From Streptomyces ortus (GTDB taxonomy: Bacteria > Actinomycetota > Actinomycetes > Streptomycetales > Streptomycetaceae): 64,000 nucleotides of DNA. The stretch lies in the NCBI RefSeq assembly GCF_026341275.1, contig NZ_JAIFZO010000002.1:6788118-6852117 (forward strand), in the 5' to 3' direction. The position numbers were made by a program, and so were the translations under genes. The notes beneath the pieces are model-generated. The model did no database searches and had not been told where the DNA came from. It was given only the letters and a program-made list of their open reading frames with translations. Of the stretch, positions 26,343-35,547 are shown in pieces. Position 1 is the stretch's first letter; each line of letters opens with the position of its first letter.

Positions 26343-27575
26343 ATGGCACAGCCGCAGCAGCCCGACGAGGCACAGGCCGGGGCACAGGCAGGGGCACTGG
26401 CCACCAGGCCCCCGCTGGGCGTGGGCATGGTCGGATACGCGTTCATGGGCGCCGCCCACTCCCAGGGCTGGCGCACCGCGGACCGCGTCTTCGACCTCCC
26501 GCTCCGCCCCGTCCTCGCCGCTGTCTGCGGCCGTGACGCGGGAGCCGTGAGAACGGCGGCCGACCGGCTCGGCTGGGCGTCCGCCGAGACCGACTGGCGG
26601 GCCCTGATCGCCCGTGACGACGTCGACCTCGTCGATGTCTGCACCCCCGGCGACAGCCACGCCGAGATCGCCATCGCCGCGCTCGCCGCGGGCAAGCACG
26701 TGCTGTGCGAGAAGCCCCTCGCCAACACCGTCGAGGAGGCCGAGGCGATGACCGAGGCCGCCGAGGCCGCGGCGGCGCGCGGCCAGGTGGCGATGGTCGG
26801 CTTCAACTACCGCCGGGTGCCCGCGACGGCACTGGCCAGGAAGATGGTCGCCGAGGGCCGCATCGGAGCACTGCGGCACGTACGGGTGACGTACCTTCAG
26901 GACTGGCTGGTGGACCGGGAGTTCCCGCTCACCTGGCGGCTGCGCAAGGAGACGGCGGGCTCCGGCGCGCTCGGCGACCTCGGCGCCCACATCGTCGACC
27001 TCGCCCAGTACCTGGCGGGCGAACCGGTGACCGGGGTGTCCGCGCTCACCGAGACCTTCGTACGGGAGCGCCCGCTGCTCTCCGGGGCGTCCAGCGGCCT
27101 CTCGGCGGCCGGCGGCGGCGAACTCGGGCCCGTCACGGTCGACGACGCCGCCCTGTTCACCGCGCGGTTCGCCTCCGGAGCCCTCGCGTCCTTCGAGGCC
27201 ACCCGGTTCGCGACCGGCCGCAAGAACTCCCTGCGTATCGAACTCAACGGCGAGAAGGGCTCGTTGGCCTTCGACCTGGAACGCCTCAACGAACTCTCGT
27301 ACCACGACGGCACGGAGCCGGCCACGCACGCGGGCTTCCGCCGCATCCTCGTCACCGAACCCGACCACCCGTACCTGGAGGCCTGGTGGCCGCCGGGCCA
27401 CGGCCTCGGCTACGAGCACACCTTCGTGCACCAGGCCCGCGACCTGGTCCACGCGATCGCGGAGGGCGGCCGGCCACTGCCGTCCTTCGCCGACGGGCTG
27501 CAGGTGCAGCGCGTCCTCGCGGCGGTCGAGGAGAGCGCCGAGAAGAACTCCGTCTTCACCCCCGTAGCCAGCTGA
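26343..27575 (+). CDS. Gfo/Idh/MocA-family NAD(P)-dependent dehydrogenase
   Basis: 410 residues with a perfect AGGAGG before the ATG. N-terminal Rossmann fold (GVGMVGYAFMGAAHSQGWRT), the family motif CEKPLANTVEEAE with the catalytic EKP lysine, and the later helix DLGAHIVDLAQYLAGEPV with the conserved D...H pair. Enzymes of this family oxidise sugars or polyols, often at C3. It follows the sugar importer and precedes a TIM-barrel isomerase by 15 bp; such dehydrogenase-isomerase pairs act in inositol breakdown and in C3-oxidation routes for glycosides. Confidence 0.93.
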   Translation: MAQPQQPDEAQAGAQAGALATRPPLGVGMVGYAFMGAAHSQGWRTADRVFDLPLRPVLAAVCGRDAGAVRTAADRLGWASAETDWRALIARDDVDLVDVCTPGDSHAEIAIAALAAGKHVLCEKPLANTVEEAEAMTEAAEAAAARGQVAMVGFNYRRVPATALARKMVAEGRIGALRHVRVTYLQDWLVDREFPLTWRLRKETAGSGALGDLGAHIVDLAQYLAGEPVTGVSALTETFVRERPLLSGASSGLSAAGGGELGPVTVDDAALFTARFASGALASFEATRFATGRKNSLRIELNGEKGSLAFDLERLNELSYHDGTEPATHAGFRRILVTEPDHPYLEAWWPPGHGLGYEHTFVHQARDLVHAIAEGGRPLPSFADGLQVQRVLAAVEESAEKNSVFTPVAS

Positions 27576-27590
27576 GGAGGGCAAGTCCCC

Positions 27591-28595
27591 ATGCCGCGCA
27601 CCTTCACGCTCTTCACCGGCCAGTGGGCCGACCTACCGCTCGAAGAGGTCTGCCGCCTCGCCCGCGACTTCGGGTACGACGGACTCGAACTCGCCTGCTG
27701 GGGCGACCACTTCGAGGTCGACAAGGCCCTCGCGGACCCCGGTTACCTGGACTCGCGGCGGGAACTGCTCGACAAGTACGGCCTCAAGTGCTGGGCCATC
27801 TCCAACCACCTGGTCGGCCAGGCCGTCTGCGACGCCATCATCGACGAACGCCACCAGGCGATCCTGCCCGCCCGCATCTGGGGCGACGGCGAGGCCGAGG
27901 GCGTACGGCAGCGGGCGGCGGCCGAGATCGCCGACACCGCACGGGCCGCCGCGGCCTTCGGCGTCGACACCGTCATCGGCTTCACCGGCTCCGCGATCTG
28001 GCACCTGGTCGCGATGTTCCCGCCCGCCCCCGAGTCGATGATCGAGCGCGGCTACCAGGACTTCGCCGACCGCTGGAACCCCATCCTCGACGTCTTCGAC
28101 CACGAGGGCGTGCGGTTCGCCCACGAGGTCCACCCCAGCGAGATCGCGTACGACTACTGGACGACCAAGGAGGCGCTCAAGGCGGTCGACCACCGGCCGG
28201 CCTTCGGGCTGAACTTCGACCCCTCGCACTTCGTCTGGCAGGACCTCGACCCGGTCGGCTTCCTCTACGACTTCCGCGACCGGATCTACCACGTCGACTG
28301 CAAGGAGGCGCGCAAACGCCTCGACGGCCGCAACGGCCGCCTCGGCTCGCACCTCCCGTGGGGCGATCCTCGCCGCGGCTGGGACTTCGTGTCCGCGGGC
28401 CACGGCGACGTGCCGTGGGAGGACGTGTTCCGGATGCTGCGCTCCATCGACTACACGGGACCGATCTCGGTCGAGTGGGAGGACGCGGGCATGGACCGCC
28501 TCCAGGGCGCACCCGAGGCACTCACCCGCCTCAAGGCCTTCGACTTCGAACCGCCCACCGCGTCCTTCGACGCGGCCTTCGGCGGCAACGACTAG
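27591..28595 (+). CDS. TIM-barrel sugar phosphate isomerase/epimerase family protein
   Basis: 334 residues of the AP-endonuclease-2/xylose-isomerase-like fold. Metal-ligand segments are visible: FAHEVHPSEIAYDYWTT, FGLNFDPSHFVWQ, HVDCKEARK and ISVEWEDAGMD. GAGGAGGG precedes the ATG. In similar operons this protein isomerises or, in 3-ketoglycoside pathways, eliminates the aglycone from the keto-sugar made by the Gfo/Idh/MocA partner. A hairpin at 28621-28642 follows the gene. Confidence 0.9.
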   Translation: MPRTFTLFTGQWADLPLEEVCRLARDFGYDGLELACWGDHFEVDKALADPGYLDSRRELLDKYGLKCWAISNHLVGQAVCDAIIDERHQAILPARIWGDGEAEGVRQRAAAEIADTARAAAAFGVDTVIGFTGSAIWHLVAMFPPAPESMIERGYQDFADRWNPILDVFDHEGVRFAHEVHPSEIAYDYWTTKEALKAVDHRPAFGLNFDPSHFVWQDLDPVGFLYDFRDRIYHVDCKEARKRLDGRNGRLGSHLPWGDPRRGWDFVSAGHGDVPWEDVFRMLRSIDYTGPISVEWEDAGMDRLQGAPEALTRLKAFDFEPPTASFDAAFGGND

Positions 28596-28620
28596 CCACC
28601 CCCCTCGCAGAGTTCTCTCT

Positions 28621-28642
28621 CCGGGGTGACGGCGCACCCCGG
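28621..28642 (+). terminator. Hairpin after the isomerase gene
   Basis: Perfect 8-bp arms CCGGGGTG / CACCCCGG with a 6-base loop, 26 bp after the stop codon and before the next gene at 28688. No U-run. It may end or attenuate the transcript between the cytoplasmic and the secreted part of the pathway. Confidence 0.5.
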
Positions 28643-28687
28643 CGTATCGCACCCGCAGGAACCACCAGCCCCATTCTGGAGGCACCC

Positions 28688-31270
28688 GTGCACGCGAACG
28701 ACCCCACCAGCACCAACAGAACCGAGAACCACAGAGCCGACAGTCATGGCTCGGACGGTCACGGCTCCGACAGCCACGGCTCCGACCGTCACAGAGGCCG
28801 TCCGAAGATACGGTTCCGCAAGGCGCTCGCCCTGCTCACCGGCGCACTCCTCGCCGGTGCCTCGCTCACCCTCGCCACACCCCCGGCGGGCGCGGCGACC
28901 GCGGACCCGGGCGCGGCCCCCACCGCCCCGGCCGCGTCCGCCGCGGAGGACTTCCAGCAGGTAACCCTCGCCAAGGGAGAGGCCGAGACCGGCGAGCCCA
29001 TGTCGCTGGCCGTCCTCCCGGACCGCTCCGTGCTGCACACCTCACGCGACGGCGAACTGCGGATCACCGACAGCGCGGGCAACACCCGCCTGGCCGGCAA
29101 GCTCGACGTCTACTCGCACGACGAGGAAGGCCTCCAGGGCGTCGGCATCGACCCCGGCTTCGCCGACAACCGCTTCATCTACCTCTACTACGCCCCGCCG
29201 CTCGACACCCCGGCGGGCGACGCCCCCGAGACGGGCACCGCGGCCGACTTCGCGCCCTTCGACGGAGTCAACCGCCTCTCCCGCTTCGTTCTGAAGGCGG
29301 ACGGCACCCTCGACAACGCCAGCGAGAAGAAGATCCTCGACGTCCCCGCGACCCGCGGCATCTGCTGCCACGTCGGCGGCGACATCGACTTCGACGCGGA
29401 CGGCAACCTCTACCTGTCGACCGGTGACGACTCCAACCCGTTCCAGTCGGACGGCTACGCGCCCATCGACGAGCGCGCCGACCGCAACCCCGTCTTCGAC
29501 GCCCAGCGCACCTCCGGCAACACCAACGACCTGCGCGGCAAGATCCTGCGCGTCAAGGTGAACGCCGACGGCTCGTACGACATCCCCGACGGCAACCTCT
29601 TCGCGCCCGGCACGGACAAGACCCGCCCCGAGATCTACGCGATGGGCTTCCGCAACCCGTTCCGCTTCAGCGTCGACAAGAAGACCGGCATCCTCTACGT
29701 CGGCGACTACGGCCCGGACGCCGGCGCCGCAGACCCCGCGCGCGGCCCCGCCGGACAGGTCGAGTTCGCCCGCGTGACCGAGCCGGGCAACTTCGGCTGG
29801 CCGTACTGCACCGGCGACAACGACGCCTACGTGGACTACGACTTCGCGACGAAGACCTCGGGCGCCTCCTTCGACTGCGCCGCGCCCAAGAACACCTCGC
29901 CGAACAACACCGGTCTCACCGACCTGCCCCCGGCCCAGGCCGCCTGGATCCCCTACGACGGCGGCTCGGTGCCCGAGTTCGGCACCGGCTCCGAGTCCCC
30001 GATGGGCGGACCGGTCTACCACTTCGACCCCTCCCTCGACTCGCCCGTCAAGTTCCCCGAGGCCTACGACGGGGACTTCTTCGCCGGTGAGTTCGGCCGC
30101 CGCTGGATCAAGCGGATCTCGTCGGACGCCGACGGCACCGTCCAGTCCATCAACGACGTGCCCTGGACCGGTACCCAGATCATGGACATGGCCTTCGGCC
30201 CGGACGGCGCCCTCTACGTCCTCGACTACGGCGTCTCCTGGTTCGGCGGCGACGAGAACTCCGCCCTCTACCGCATCGAGAACGCCACCGACGGCCACTC
30301 GCCCGTGGCACAGGCCGCGGCCGACAAGCAGTCCGGACAGGCACCCCTGAAGGTCAAGTTCTCCTCGGCCGGCTCCACGGACGCCGACGGCGACACCCTC
30401 ACGTACAGCTGGGACTTCGGCGACGGCGGCACGTCGACGTCGGCCAACCCGACGCACACGTACAAGGCGAACGGCACCTACACCGCGACTCTGACGGCGA
30501 AGGACCCCGACGGCCGCACCGGCAGTTCCAGCGTGCAGATCGTCGTCGGCAACACCGCCCCCAAGGTGACCCTCCAACTCCCCGGAGACGGCCAGCTGTT
30601 CGCTTTCGGTGAGGCGGTGCCCTTCAAGGTGAAGGTGACCGACCCGGAGGACGGCACCATCGACTGCGCCAAGGTGAAGGTCACCTTCGTCCTCGGCCAC
30701 GACAGCCACGGCCACCCGGTGACCTCGGCCAACGGCTGCTCCGGAACCATCCAGACCAGCGCCGACGGCGGCCACGACGAGGACGCCAACATCTTCGGTG
30801 TCTTCGACGCGGAGTACACCGACGGCGGTGGCGGCGGCCAGCAGGCCCTCACCACCCACGACCAGTCCGTCGTCCAGCCCAAGCACCGCCAGGCCGAGCA
30901 CTTCGGCAAGTCCGAGGGCGTGACCGTCACGGAGCGGGCCGGCGCGCACGGCGCCAAGACCGTCGGCGACATCCACAACAAGGACTGGATCTCCTTCGAG
31001 CCGTACGTCCTGAGCAACGCCACCAAGCTCACGGCACGCGTCTCCTCCGCCGGCACGGGCGGCAAGCTCGAAGTCCGCGCGGGCTCGCCCACCGGACGCC
31101 TCCTCGGCACCGCGACCGTCCCGGTGACCGGCGGCTGGGAGACCTTCCAGGACGTCACCGCCTCCCTGTCCAAGGCACCGCGGGGCACGACCACGCTCTA
31201 CCTCGTCTTCAAGGGACGCGGCACCGGGGCCCTGTACGACGTGGACGACTTCACCTTCACCACCCGCTGA
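28688..31270 (+). CDS. Secreted PQQ-type sugar dehydrogenase with PKD and carbohydrate-binding domains
   Basis: 860 residues. GTG at 28688 has GGAGG ahead. Residues about 18-36 are a Ser/His/Gly/Asp-rich stretch (SHGSDGHGSDSHGSDRH), followed by a basic turn and a signal-type hydrophobic helix (ALALLTGALLAGASLTLA, 46-63). About 80-525 is a glucose/sorbosone dehydrogenase-like beta-propeller (EEGLQGVGIDPGF; YLSTGDDSNPF; YAMGFRNPFRFSVD). About 534-620 is a PKD domain (YSWDFGDGGTSTSANPTHTY). The last about 130 residues form a CBM6-like beta-sandwich. It should oxidise sugars outside the cell, possibly polysaccharide-bound. The long open frame upstream of 28688 belongs to shadows of the two preceding genes. 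Confidence 0.9.
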   Translation: MHANDPTSTNRTENHRADSHGSDGHGSDSHGSDRHRGRPKIRFRKALALLTGALLAGASLTLATPPAGAATADPGAAPTAPAASAAEDFQQVTLAKGEAETGEPMSLAVLPDRSVLHTSRDGELRITDSAGNTRLAGKLDVYSHDEEGLQGVGIDPGFADNRFIYLYYAPPLDTPAGDAPETGTAADFAPFDGVNRLSRFVLKADGTLDNASEKKILDVPATRGICCHVGGDIDFDADGNLYLSTGDDSNPFQSDGYAPIDERADRNPVFDAQRTSGNTNDLRGKILRVKVNADGSYDIPDGNLFAPGTDKTRPEIYAMGFRNPFRFSVDKKTGILYVGDYGPDAGAADPARGPAGQVEFARVTEPGNFGWPYCTGDNDAYVDYDFATKTSGASFDCAAPKNTSPNNTGLTDLPPAQAAWIPYDGGSVPEFGTGSESPMGGPVYHFDPSLDSPVKFPEAYDGDFFAGEFGRRWIKRISSDADGTVQSINDVPWTGTQIMDMAFGPDGALYVLDYGVSWFGGDENSALYRIENATDGHSPVAQAAADKQSGQAPLKVKFSSAGSTDADGDTLTYSWDFGDGGTSTSANPTHTYKANGTYTATLTAKDPDGRTGSSSVQIVVGNTAPKVTLQLPGDGQLFAFGEAVPFKVKVTDPEDGTIDCAKVKVTFVLGHDSHGHPVTSANGCSGTIQTSADGGHDEDANIFGVFDAEYTDGGGGGQQALTTHDQSVVQPKHRQAEHFGKSEGVTVTERAGAHGAKTVGDIHNKDWISFEPYVLSNATKLTARVSSAGTGGKLEVRAGSPTGRLLGTATVPVTGGWETFQDVTASLSKAPRGTTTLYLVFKGRGTGALYDVDDFTFTTR

Positions 31271-31305
31271 CCGCCGATCCGCTGATTCGCTGAGGGAGGT
31301 CTTTC

Positions 31306-32736
31306 ATGCGAGCAACTGGCCGTACCGTGACCGCGGTGATCGGCGCCGCCCTGCTCATCGGGTGTGTGTCGGGACCGGCGGCGTCGAAGGGTCCGAACGA
31401 AACGAACGGTCCGAACGGATCGCACGGATCGCACGGAACGCACGGCCCGAAGGGGCACTCGGCCGGCGACCGGGTCCTGGTGTTCTCCGAGACCGCCGGG
31501 TTCCGGCACGACTCCATCCCGGAGGGCATCGCCGCGGTGAAGGCACTCGGGGCCGAACACGGCTTCGCCGTCGACGCCACCGAGGACTCGCGCGCCTTCT
31601 CCGCGCGGAACCTCGCCCGCTACGACGCCGTGGTGTTCCTCTCCACGACCGGGGACGTCCTCACCGACGGACAGCAGAAGGCGTTCGAGCGGTACATCGG
31701 GCGGGGCGGCGGTTACGTGGGCATCCACGCCGCCGCCGACACCGAGTACGACTGGGAGTTCTACGGCGGCCTGGCCGGCGCCTACTTCCAGTCGCACCCG
31801 GCGATCCAGCCCGCCCGCGTCGAGGTCGAGGACCGGGGCCACCCCGCCACCTCGCACCTCGGGGAGTCCTGGAACCGCACGGACGAGTGGTACAACTACC
31901 GCTCCAACCCGCGCGACCGGGCCCATGTACTGGCTTCGCTCGACGAGTCGTCGTACACCGGCGGCACGATGAGCGGCGACCATCCGATCGCCTGGTGCCA
32001 GGAGTACAAGGGCGGCCGTTCCTTCTACACGGGCAGTGGCCACACCAAGGAGTCGTACGCCGATCCCGCCTTCCGACAGCACCTGCTGGGCGGCATCCGC
32101 TGGGCCGTCGGCGACACCCAGGCCGACTGCCGTCCGGAGAAGGGCTACACACCGCTCTTCGACGGAAGTGCCGAGTCACTGTCCGCCTGGAAGCAGGCGG
32201 GACCGGGTTCGTTCTCGCTCTCGGACGACGGGACACTCACGTCGTCCGGCGGCCTGGGCCTTCTCTGGTACGACGCCTCACAGTTCGGCTCGTACTCACT
32301 GAAGCTCGACTGGAGGATGGCGAGTGCGTCCGGCGACGACAACTCCGGTGTCTTCGTGGGCTTCCCGGCCTCCGAAGACCCGTGGTCTGCCGTCGACAAC
32401 GGGTACGAGGTCCAGATCGACGCGACCGACGCCCCCGACCGCACCACCGGGGCCGTGTACAGCTTCCAGTCCGCCGACATCAAGAAGCGCGACCGTGCGC
32501 TGAACCCGCCGGGGGAGTGGAACACGTACGAGATCCGCGTGGAGGGTGAACGACTCCGCGTCTACCTCAACGGCGTGAAGATCAACGACTACACCAACAC
32601 CGATCCGGCGCGGAGCCTGCGGGACGGTCATGTCGGCATCCAGAACCACGGTGCCGAGGACCGGGTGTCCTTCCGCGACGTCCGGATCAAGGAACTGCCG
32701 GTGCGGCCGGTGCGAACCGCCGCGCACGGCGACTGA
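31306..32736 (+). CDS. Lipoprotein with ThuA and DUF1080 (3-keto-disaccharide hydrolase) domains
   Basis: 476 residues. Signal peptide with lipobox IGC (Cys20), then a Gly/Ser/His-rich linker. Residues about 55-265 are a ThuA-like domain (VLVFSETAGFRHDSIPEG; GGGYVGIHAAADTEYDW). Residues about 278-465 are DUF1080/3-keto-disaccharide hydrolase, a LamG-like fold (YTPLFDGSAESLSAWKQAGP; NPPGEWNTYEIRVEGERLRV; GHVGIQNHG). ThuA takes part in trehalose/disaccharide C3-oxidation in rhizobia, and DUF1080 enzymes cleave 3-keto-glycosides. With the preceding dehydrogenases this supports an oxidise-then-cleave route for extracellular glycosides. A strong terminator follows 4 bp after the stop. Confidence 0.9.
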   Translation: MRATGRTVTAVIGAALLIGCVSGPAASKGPNETNGPNGSHGSHGTHGPKGHSAGDRVLVFSETAGFRHDSIPEGIAAVKALGAEHGFAVDATEDSRAFSARNLARYDAVVFLSTTGDVLTDGQQKAFERYIGRGGGYVGIHAAADTEYDWEFYGGLAGAYFQSHPAIQPARVEVEDRGHPATSHLGESWNRTDEWYNYRSNPRDRAHVLASLDESSYTGGTMSGDHPIAWCQEYKGGRSFYTGSGHTKESYADPAFRQHLLGGIRWAVGDTQADCRPEKGYTPLFDGSAESLSAWKQAGPGSFSLSDDGTLTSSGGLGLLWYDASQFGSYSLKLDWRMASASGDDNSGVFVGFPASEDPWSAVDNGYEVQIDATDAPDRTTGAVYSFQSADIKKRDRALNPPGEWNTYEIRVEGERLRVYLNGVKINDYTNTDPARSLRDGHVGIQNHGAEDRVSFRDVRIKELPVRPVRTAAHGD

Positions 32737-32740
32737 ACGG

Positions 32741-32774
32741 CGGCGGGCGGGGGACGCCGGACCCCCGCCCGCCG
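32741..32774 (+). terminator. Strong GC hairpin ending the sugar operon
   Basis: Perfect 13-bp arms (CGGCGGGCGGGGG at 32741-32753 and its complement at 32762-32774) with an 8-base loop, 4 bp after the ThuA-DUF1080 stop. It separates the sugar genes from the ebo-like operon, which must then have its own promoter. Confidence 0.75.
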
Positions 32775-32780
32775 TCTCGA

Positions 32781-32838
32781 CCTTCCCACCTTCACCTTCA
32801 CCTTCACCCTCCATCCTCCACCTCCACCTCCACCCTCC
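32781..32838. repeat. Pyrimidine-rich hexamer repeats before the ebo-like operon
   Basis: CTTCAC-type and CCTCCA-type hexamers repeat over about 58 bp with almost no purine runs. It lies in the 178-bp gap before the inositol-phosphate synthase gene. The effect on the promoter is unknown. Confidence 0.7.
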
Positions 32839-32914
32839 GGCACCGGCTTTTCCGCGGTGAGTCCGCGTTGCCGAGTTCGCGTCGTCGAGTTCGCGTTTGA
32901 AAGGGAGGCTGCCC

Positions 32915-34126
32915 ATGTCCGCCGAACCGTCTGTTTCCCCTTCGCGGGTCGGAGTGTGGCTGATCGGAGCACGGGGCTCCGTCGCCACGACCGCCGTCGC
33001 GGGCTGCGCGGCCGTCACGGCCGGGCTCCATCCACCGACCGGCATGGTGACCGAGACCGGCGCCTTCCACGAGGCGGGTCTGCCCTCCCTGCCCTCGCTC
33101 GTCTTCGGCGGCCACGACGTCGTCGACTGCCCCCTCCCCAAACGCGCCGAGTCGCTCGCCGCGGGAGGTGTCCTGCCCCACGACCTGCCCTCGGCCGTGT
33201 CCGCCGAACTGGCCGCCGCCGACCGGGAGATCAGGATCGGCGGCCCGCTCCCCGGCGACACACGGACCGAGGACGAACTCATCGAGGCCCTCGCCGAGGA
33301 CATCCGCGACTTCGCCCACCGGCACGGACTCGCCAGAACCGTCGTGGTGAACGTGTCCTCCACGGAACCCGTCCCCGAGGGCGACACCCTCCCCGCCAGC
33401 TCCCTGTACGCCGCCGCCGCACTGCGGGCCGGCTGCCCCTACGTCAACTTCACCCCGTCCGCGGGCCTGCACCACCCGCGCCTCGCACCCGCGGCGGCCT
33501 CGTCCGGCCTGCCGTACGCCGGCCGGGACGGCAAGACGGGCCAGACCCTCCTGCGCTCCGTCCTCGGCCCGATGTTCGCGCAACGCGCCCTGGCTGTCCG
33601 CGCCTGGTCCGGTACGAACCTGCTCGGCGGCGGTGACGGCGCGGCCCTCGCCGACCCGGCCGCCGCAGCCGCCAAGAACGCCGGCAAGGAACGCGTCCTC
33701 GCCGACACCCTCGGCACGGTCCCCCAGGGCGAGACCCACATCGACGACGTACCGTCCCTCGGCGACTGGAAGACCGCCTGGGACCACATCGCCTTCGACG
33801 GCTTCCTCGGCACCCGGATGGTCCTCCAGACGACCTGGCAGGGCTGCGACTCCTCCCTCGCCGCCCCGCTGATCCTGGACCTGGCCCGCCTGACCGCCCG
33901 CGCCCACGAACTCGGCATCTCGGGCCCCCTCACCGAACTCGGCTTCTACTTCAAGGACCCGGTGGGGAACGGGCCCGCCCCCCTCGGCGAGCAGTACGCC
34001 CACCTGATCGACTTCGCCGAACGCCTGCGTGCAACCGCGCGACCGCCGGGGCCGGGGGCTCCCTCGGCGGGCCACGTGAACCCGGACGGCACGGCCCCGC
34101 AAGGAGCAGCGGGTGAGCACCGATGA
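32915..34126 (+). CDS. Myo-inositol-1-phosphate synthase family protein, first gene of ebo-like operon
   Basis: 403 residues. Rossmann start VGVWLIGARGSVATTAVAG and the later SGQT-like and GDG segments (DGKTGQTLLRSVLGPM; NLLGGGDGAAL) place it in the inositol-3-phosphate synthase family, which cyclises glucose 6-phosphate with bound NAD. ATG at 32915 follows AAAGGGAGG. It overlaps the UbiA-type gene by ATGA. In cyanobacterial and proteobacterial ebo operons the cyclase position is taken by EboD, a sugar phosphate cyclase of the dehydroquinate synthase type; here a different cyclase family fills it. Housekeeping inositol synthesis would not need this operon, so a dedicated role is likely. Confidence 0.85.
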   Translation: MSAEPSVSPSRVGVWLIGARGSVATTAVAGCAAVTAGLHPPTGMVTETGAFHEAGLPSLPSLVFGGHDVVDCPLPKRAESLAAGGVLPHDLPSAVSAELAAADREIRIGGPLPGDTRTEDELIEALAEDIRDFAHRHGLARTVVVNVSSTEPVPEGDTLPASSLYAAAALRAGCPYVNFTPSAGLHHPRLAPAAASSGLPYAGRDGKTGQTLLRSVLGPMFAQRALAVRAWSGTNLLGGGDGAALADPAAAAAKNAGKERVLADTLGTVPQGETHIDDVPSLGDWKTAWDHIAFDGFLGTRMVLQTTWQGCDSSLAAPLILDLARLTARAHELGISGPLTELGFYFKDPVGNGPAPLGEQYAHLIDFAERLRATARPPGPGAPSAGHVNPDGTAPQGAAGEHR

Positions 34127-35547
34127 GCGGCCTGCGCGGACTGCTACGCCCCGGGCGGGGCGTGGTGACCGGGGCGAGCGGGGCGAGCGGGCCACGGGGA
34201 GCGTCCGGCGCACGCGGCGCATTCGGGGTTCGTGGTGTGTCCGGTTGGTGGGAACGGCTCGGGTTGCCCGCCGGACAGGGAGCACCGAACCGCTCCGGCT
34301 CCGGCACGGGCTCCGGCACACCACGGAAGCTCGCAGCCGTCGCTGTCGCGGGGGCACCGCGACAGACTGCCGCCGAGCCGACTGCGACCCCGACCACGGC
34401 TTCGATTCCTGAACCGGGTCGGCGGGACGCGGTGCCTGGACAGTCGCCGGAGCGGGGGCAGCGGACGAGGCCGAAGCGGCGCGCGCCGGGTGCGGGACTG
34501 CGCGCCTGGGTGGAACTCCTGCGCCTGCCCGCCCTGTTCACGGTCCCCGGCGACGCACTCGCGGGCGCCGCCGCCGCAGGGGTCCGCCCGAACTCCCGAA
34601 CCCTGCTCGCCATCGGTTCCTCCCTGTGTCTGTACGAGGCCGGTATGGCCCTCAACGACTGGGCCGACCGCGCCGAGGACGCCGTCGACCGCCCGCACCG
34701 CCCCCTGCCCTCCGGCCGTGTGAAGCCGGCCGCCGCTCTGGCGGCAGCCGGGGGCCTGACCCTGGCGGGCCTGGCCCTCGCGTCCCGCGCGGGCCGCCGA
34801 CCGCTCGCGGTCGCCGGCGCCCTGGCGGCCACGGTCTGGTCGTACGACCTGGTCCTCAAGCACACGCCCGCCGGGCCGCCGGCGATGGCCGCCGCCCGGG
34901 GCCTGGACCTCCTCCTCGGCGGGGTGGCCTCGGGCGGCGACACCCGCAAGGCGGTGCCGTCCGCACTGACCCTGGCCACCCACACCCTGGCCGTCACCAC
35001 GGTCTCCCGCCACGAGACCCAGGGCGGCTCCCCGTGGGCCCCGCTGACCGCCCTGGCCACGACGACAGCCCTGACCTGGTCCCTCACCCGCGACAACGGG
35101 ACGCGCGACACCCGGACCCGTGACGTCCTCAACCGCGAGGACGGGACGCGCGGCGACCTGATGCGCTACGACCTGATGCGCTACGACCGGACCCGCCACG
35201 ACCGGACCCCCGCCACCCCCGGGAACGGCCGCCCACCGGAGAACGCGCCGACCGCTCTCCAGCACAGGCGCCCCCCGCCCAGGCCCGGCGGAGTCAACCT
35301 GAACATCGCCACCCTGAGCGGAGCCCTCACCACCCTCTACGCCGTCACCTCCGCCCGCCCCCTCCTGCACGCCGCCATGAACCCGTCACCCCCACTGACC
35401 CAGAGAGCCGTCGGCGGCGGGATCCGCGCGATGATCCCGCTCCAGGCGGCCCTCGCCGCCCGCTCCGGAGCACCCGTCACGGCCCTGCTGACGGCAGCCC
35501 TCGCCCCGGCCGCCCGCAGGTTCAGCCGAAAGGTGAGCGTGACATGA
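34123..35547 (+). CDS. UbiA-family prenyltransferase, EboC/SCO3242 type, with long low-complexity insertions
   Basis: 474 residues, longer than the usual about 300. The core is UbiA-like: a first Asp motif NDWADRAEDAVDRPHRPLPS and several membrane helices (ALAAAGGLTLAGLALASRAG; LAVAGALAATVWSYDLVL). About 125 residues before the core are Gly/Ala/Ser/Arg/Pro-rich without fold, and an insertion of about 50 residues near the C-terminal third is built of RD/TRD and MRYDL repeats. EboC proteins are thought to prenylate or transfer a polyprenyl carrier in metabolite export. ATGA overlaps on both sides show tight translational coupling. Confidence 0.82.
   Translation: MSGLRGLLRPGRGVVTGASGASGPRGASGARGAFGVRGVSGWWERLGLPAGQGAPNRSGSGTGSGTPRKLAAVAVAGAPRQTAAEPTATPTTASIPEPGRRDAVPGQSPERGQRTRPKRRAPGAGLRAWVELLRLPALFTVPGDALAGAAAAGVRPNSRTLLAIGSSLCLYEAGMALNDWADRAEDAVDRPHRPLPSGRVKPAAALAAAGGLTLAGLALASRAGRRPLAVAGALAATVWSYDLVLKHTPAGPPAMAAARGLDLLLGGVASGGDTRKAVPSALTLATHTLAVTTVSRHETQGGSPWAPLTALATTTALTWSLTRDNGTRDTRTRDVLNREDGTRGDLMRYDLMRYDRTRHDRTPATPGNGRPPENAPTALQHRRPPPRPGGVNLNIATLSGALTTLYAVTSARPLLHAAMNPSPPLTQRAVGGGIRAMIPLQAALAARSGAPVTALLTAALAPAARRFSRKVSVT

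Noticed and set aside
26705..28687. A long open frame running into the PQQ-type dehydrogenase from 2 kb upstream
   Set aside because: The upstream part overlaps two clear genes in another frame and has no protein character; a GTG with GGAGG at 28688 and a signal peptide mark the true start.
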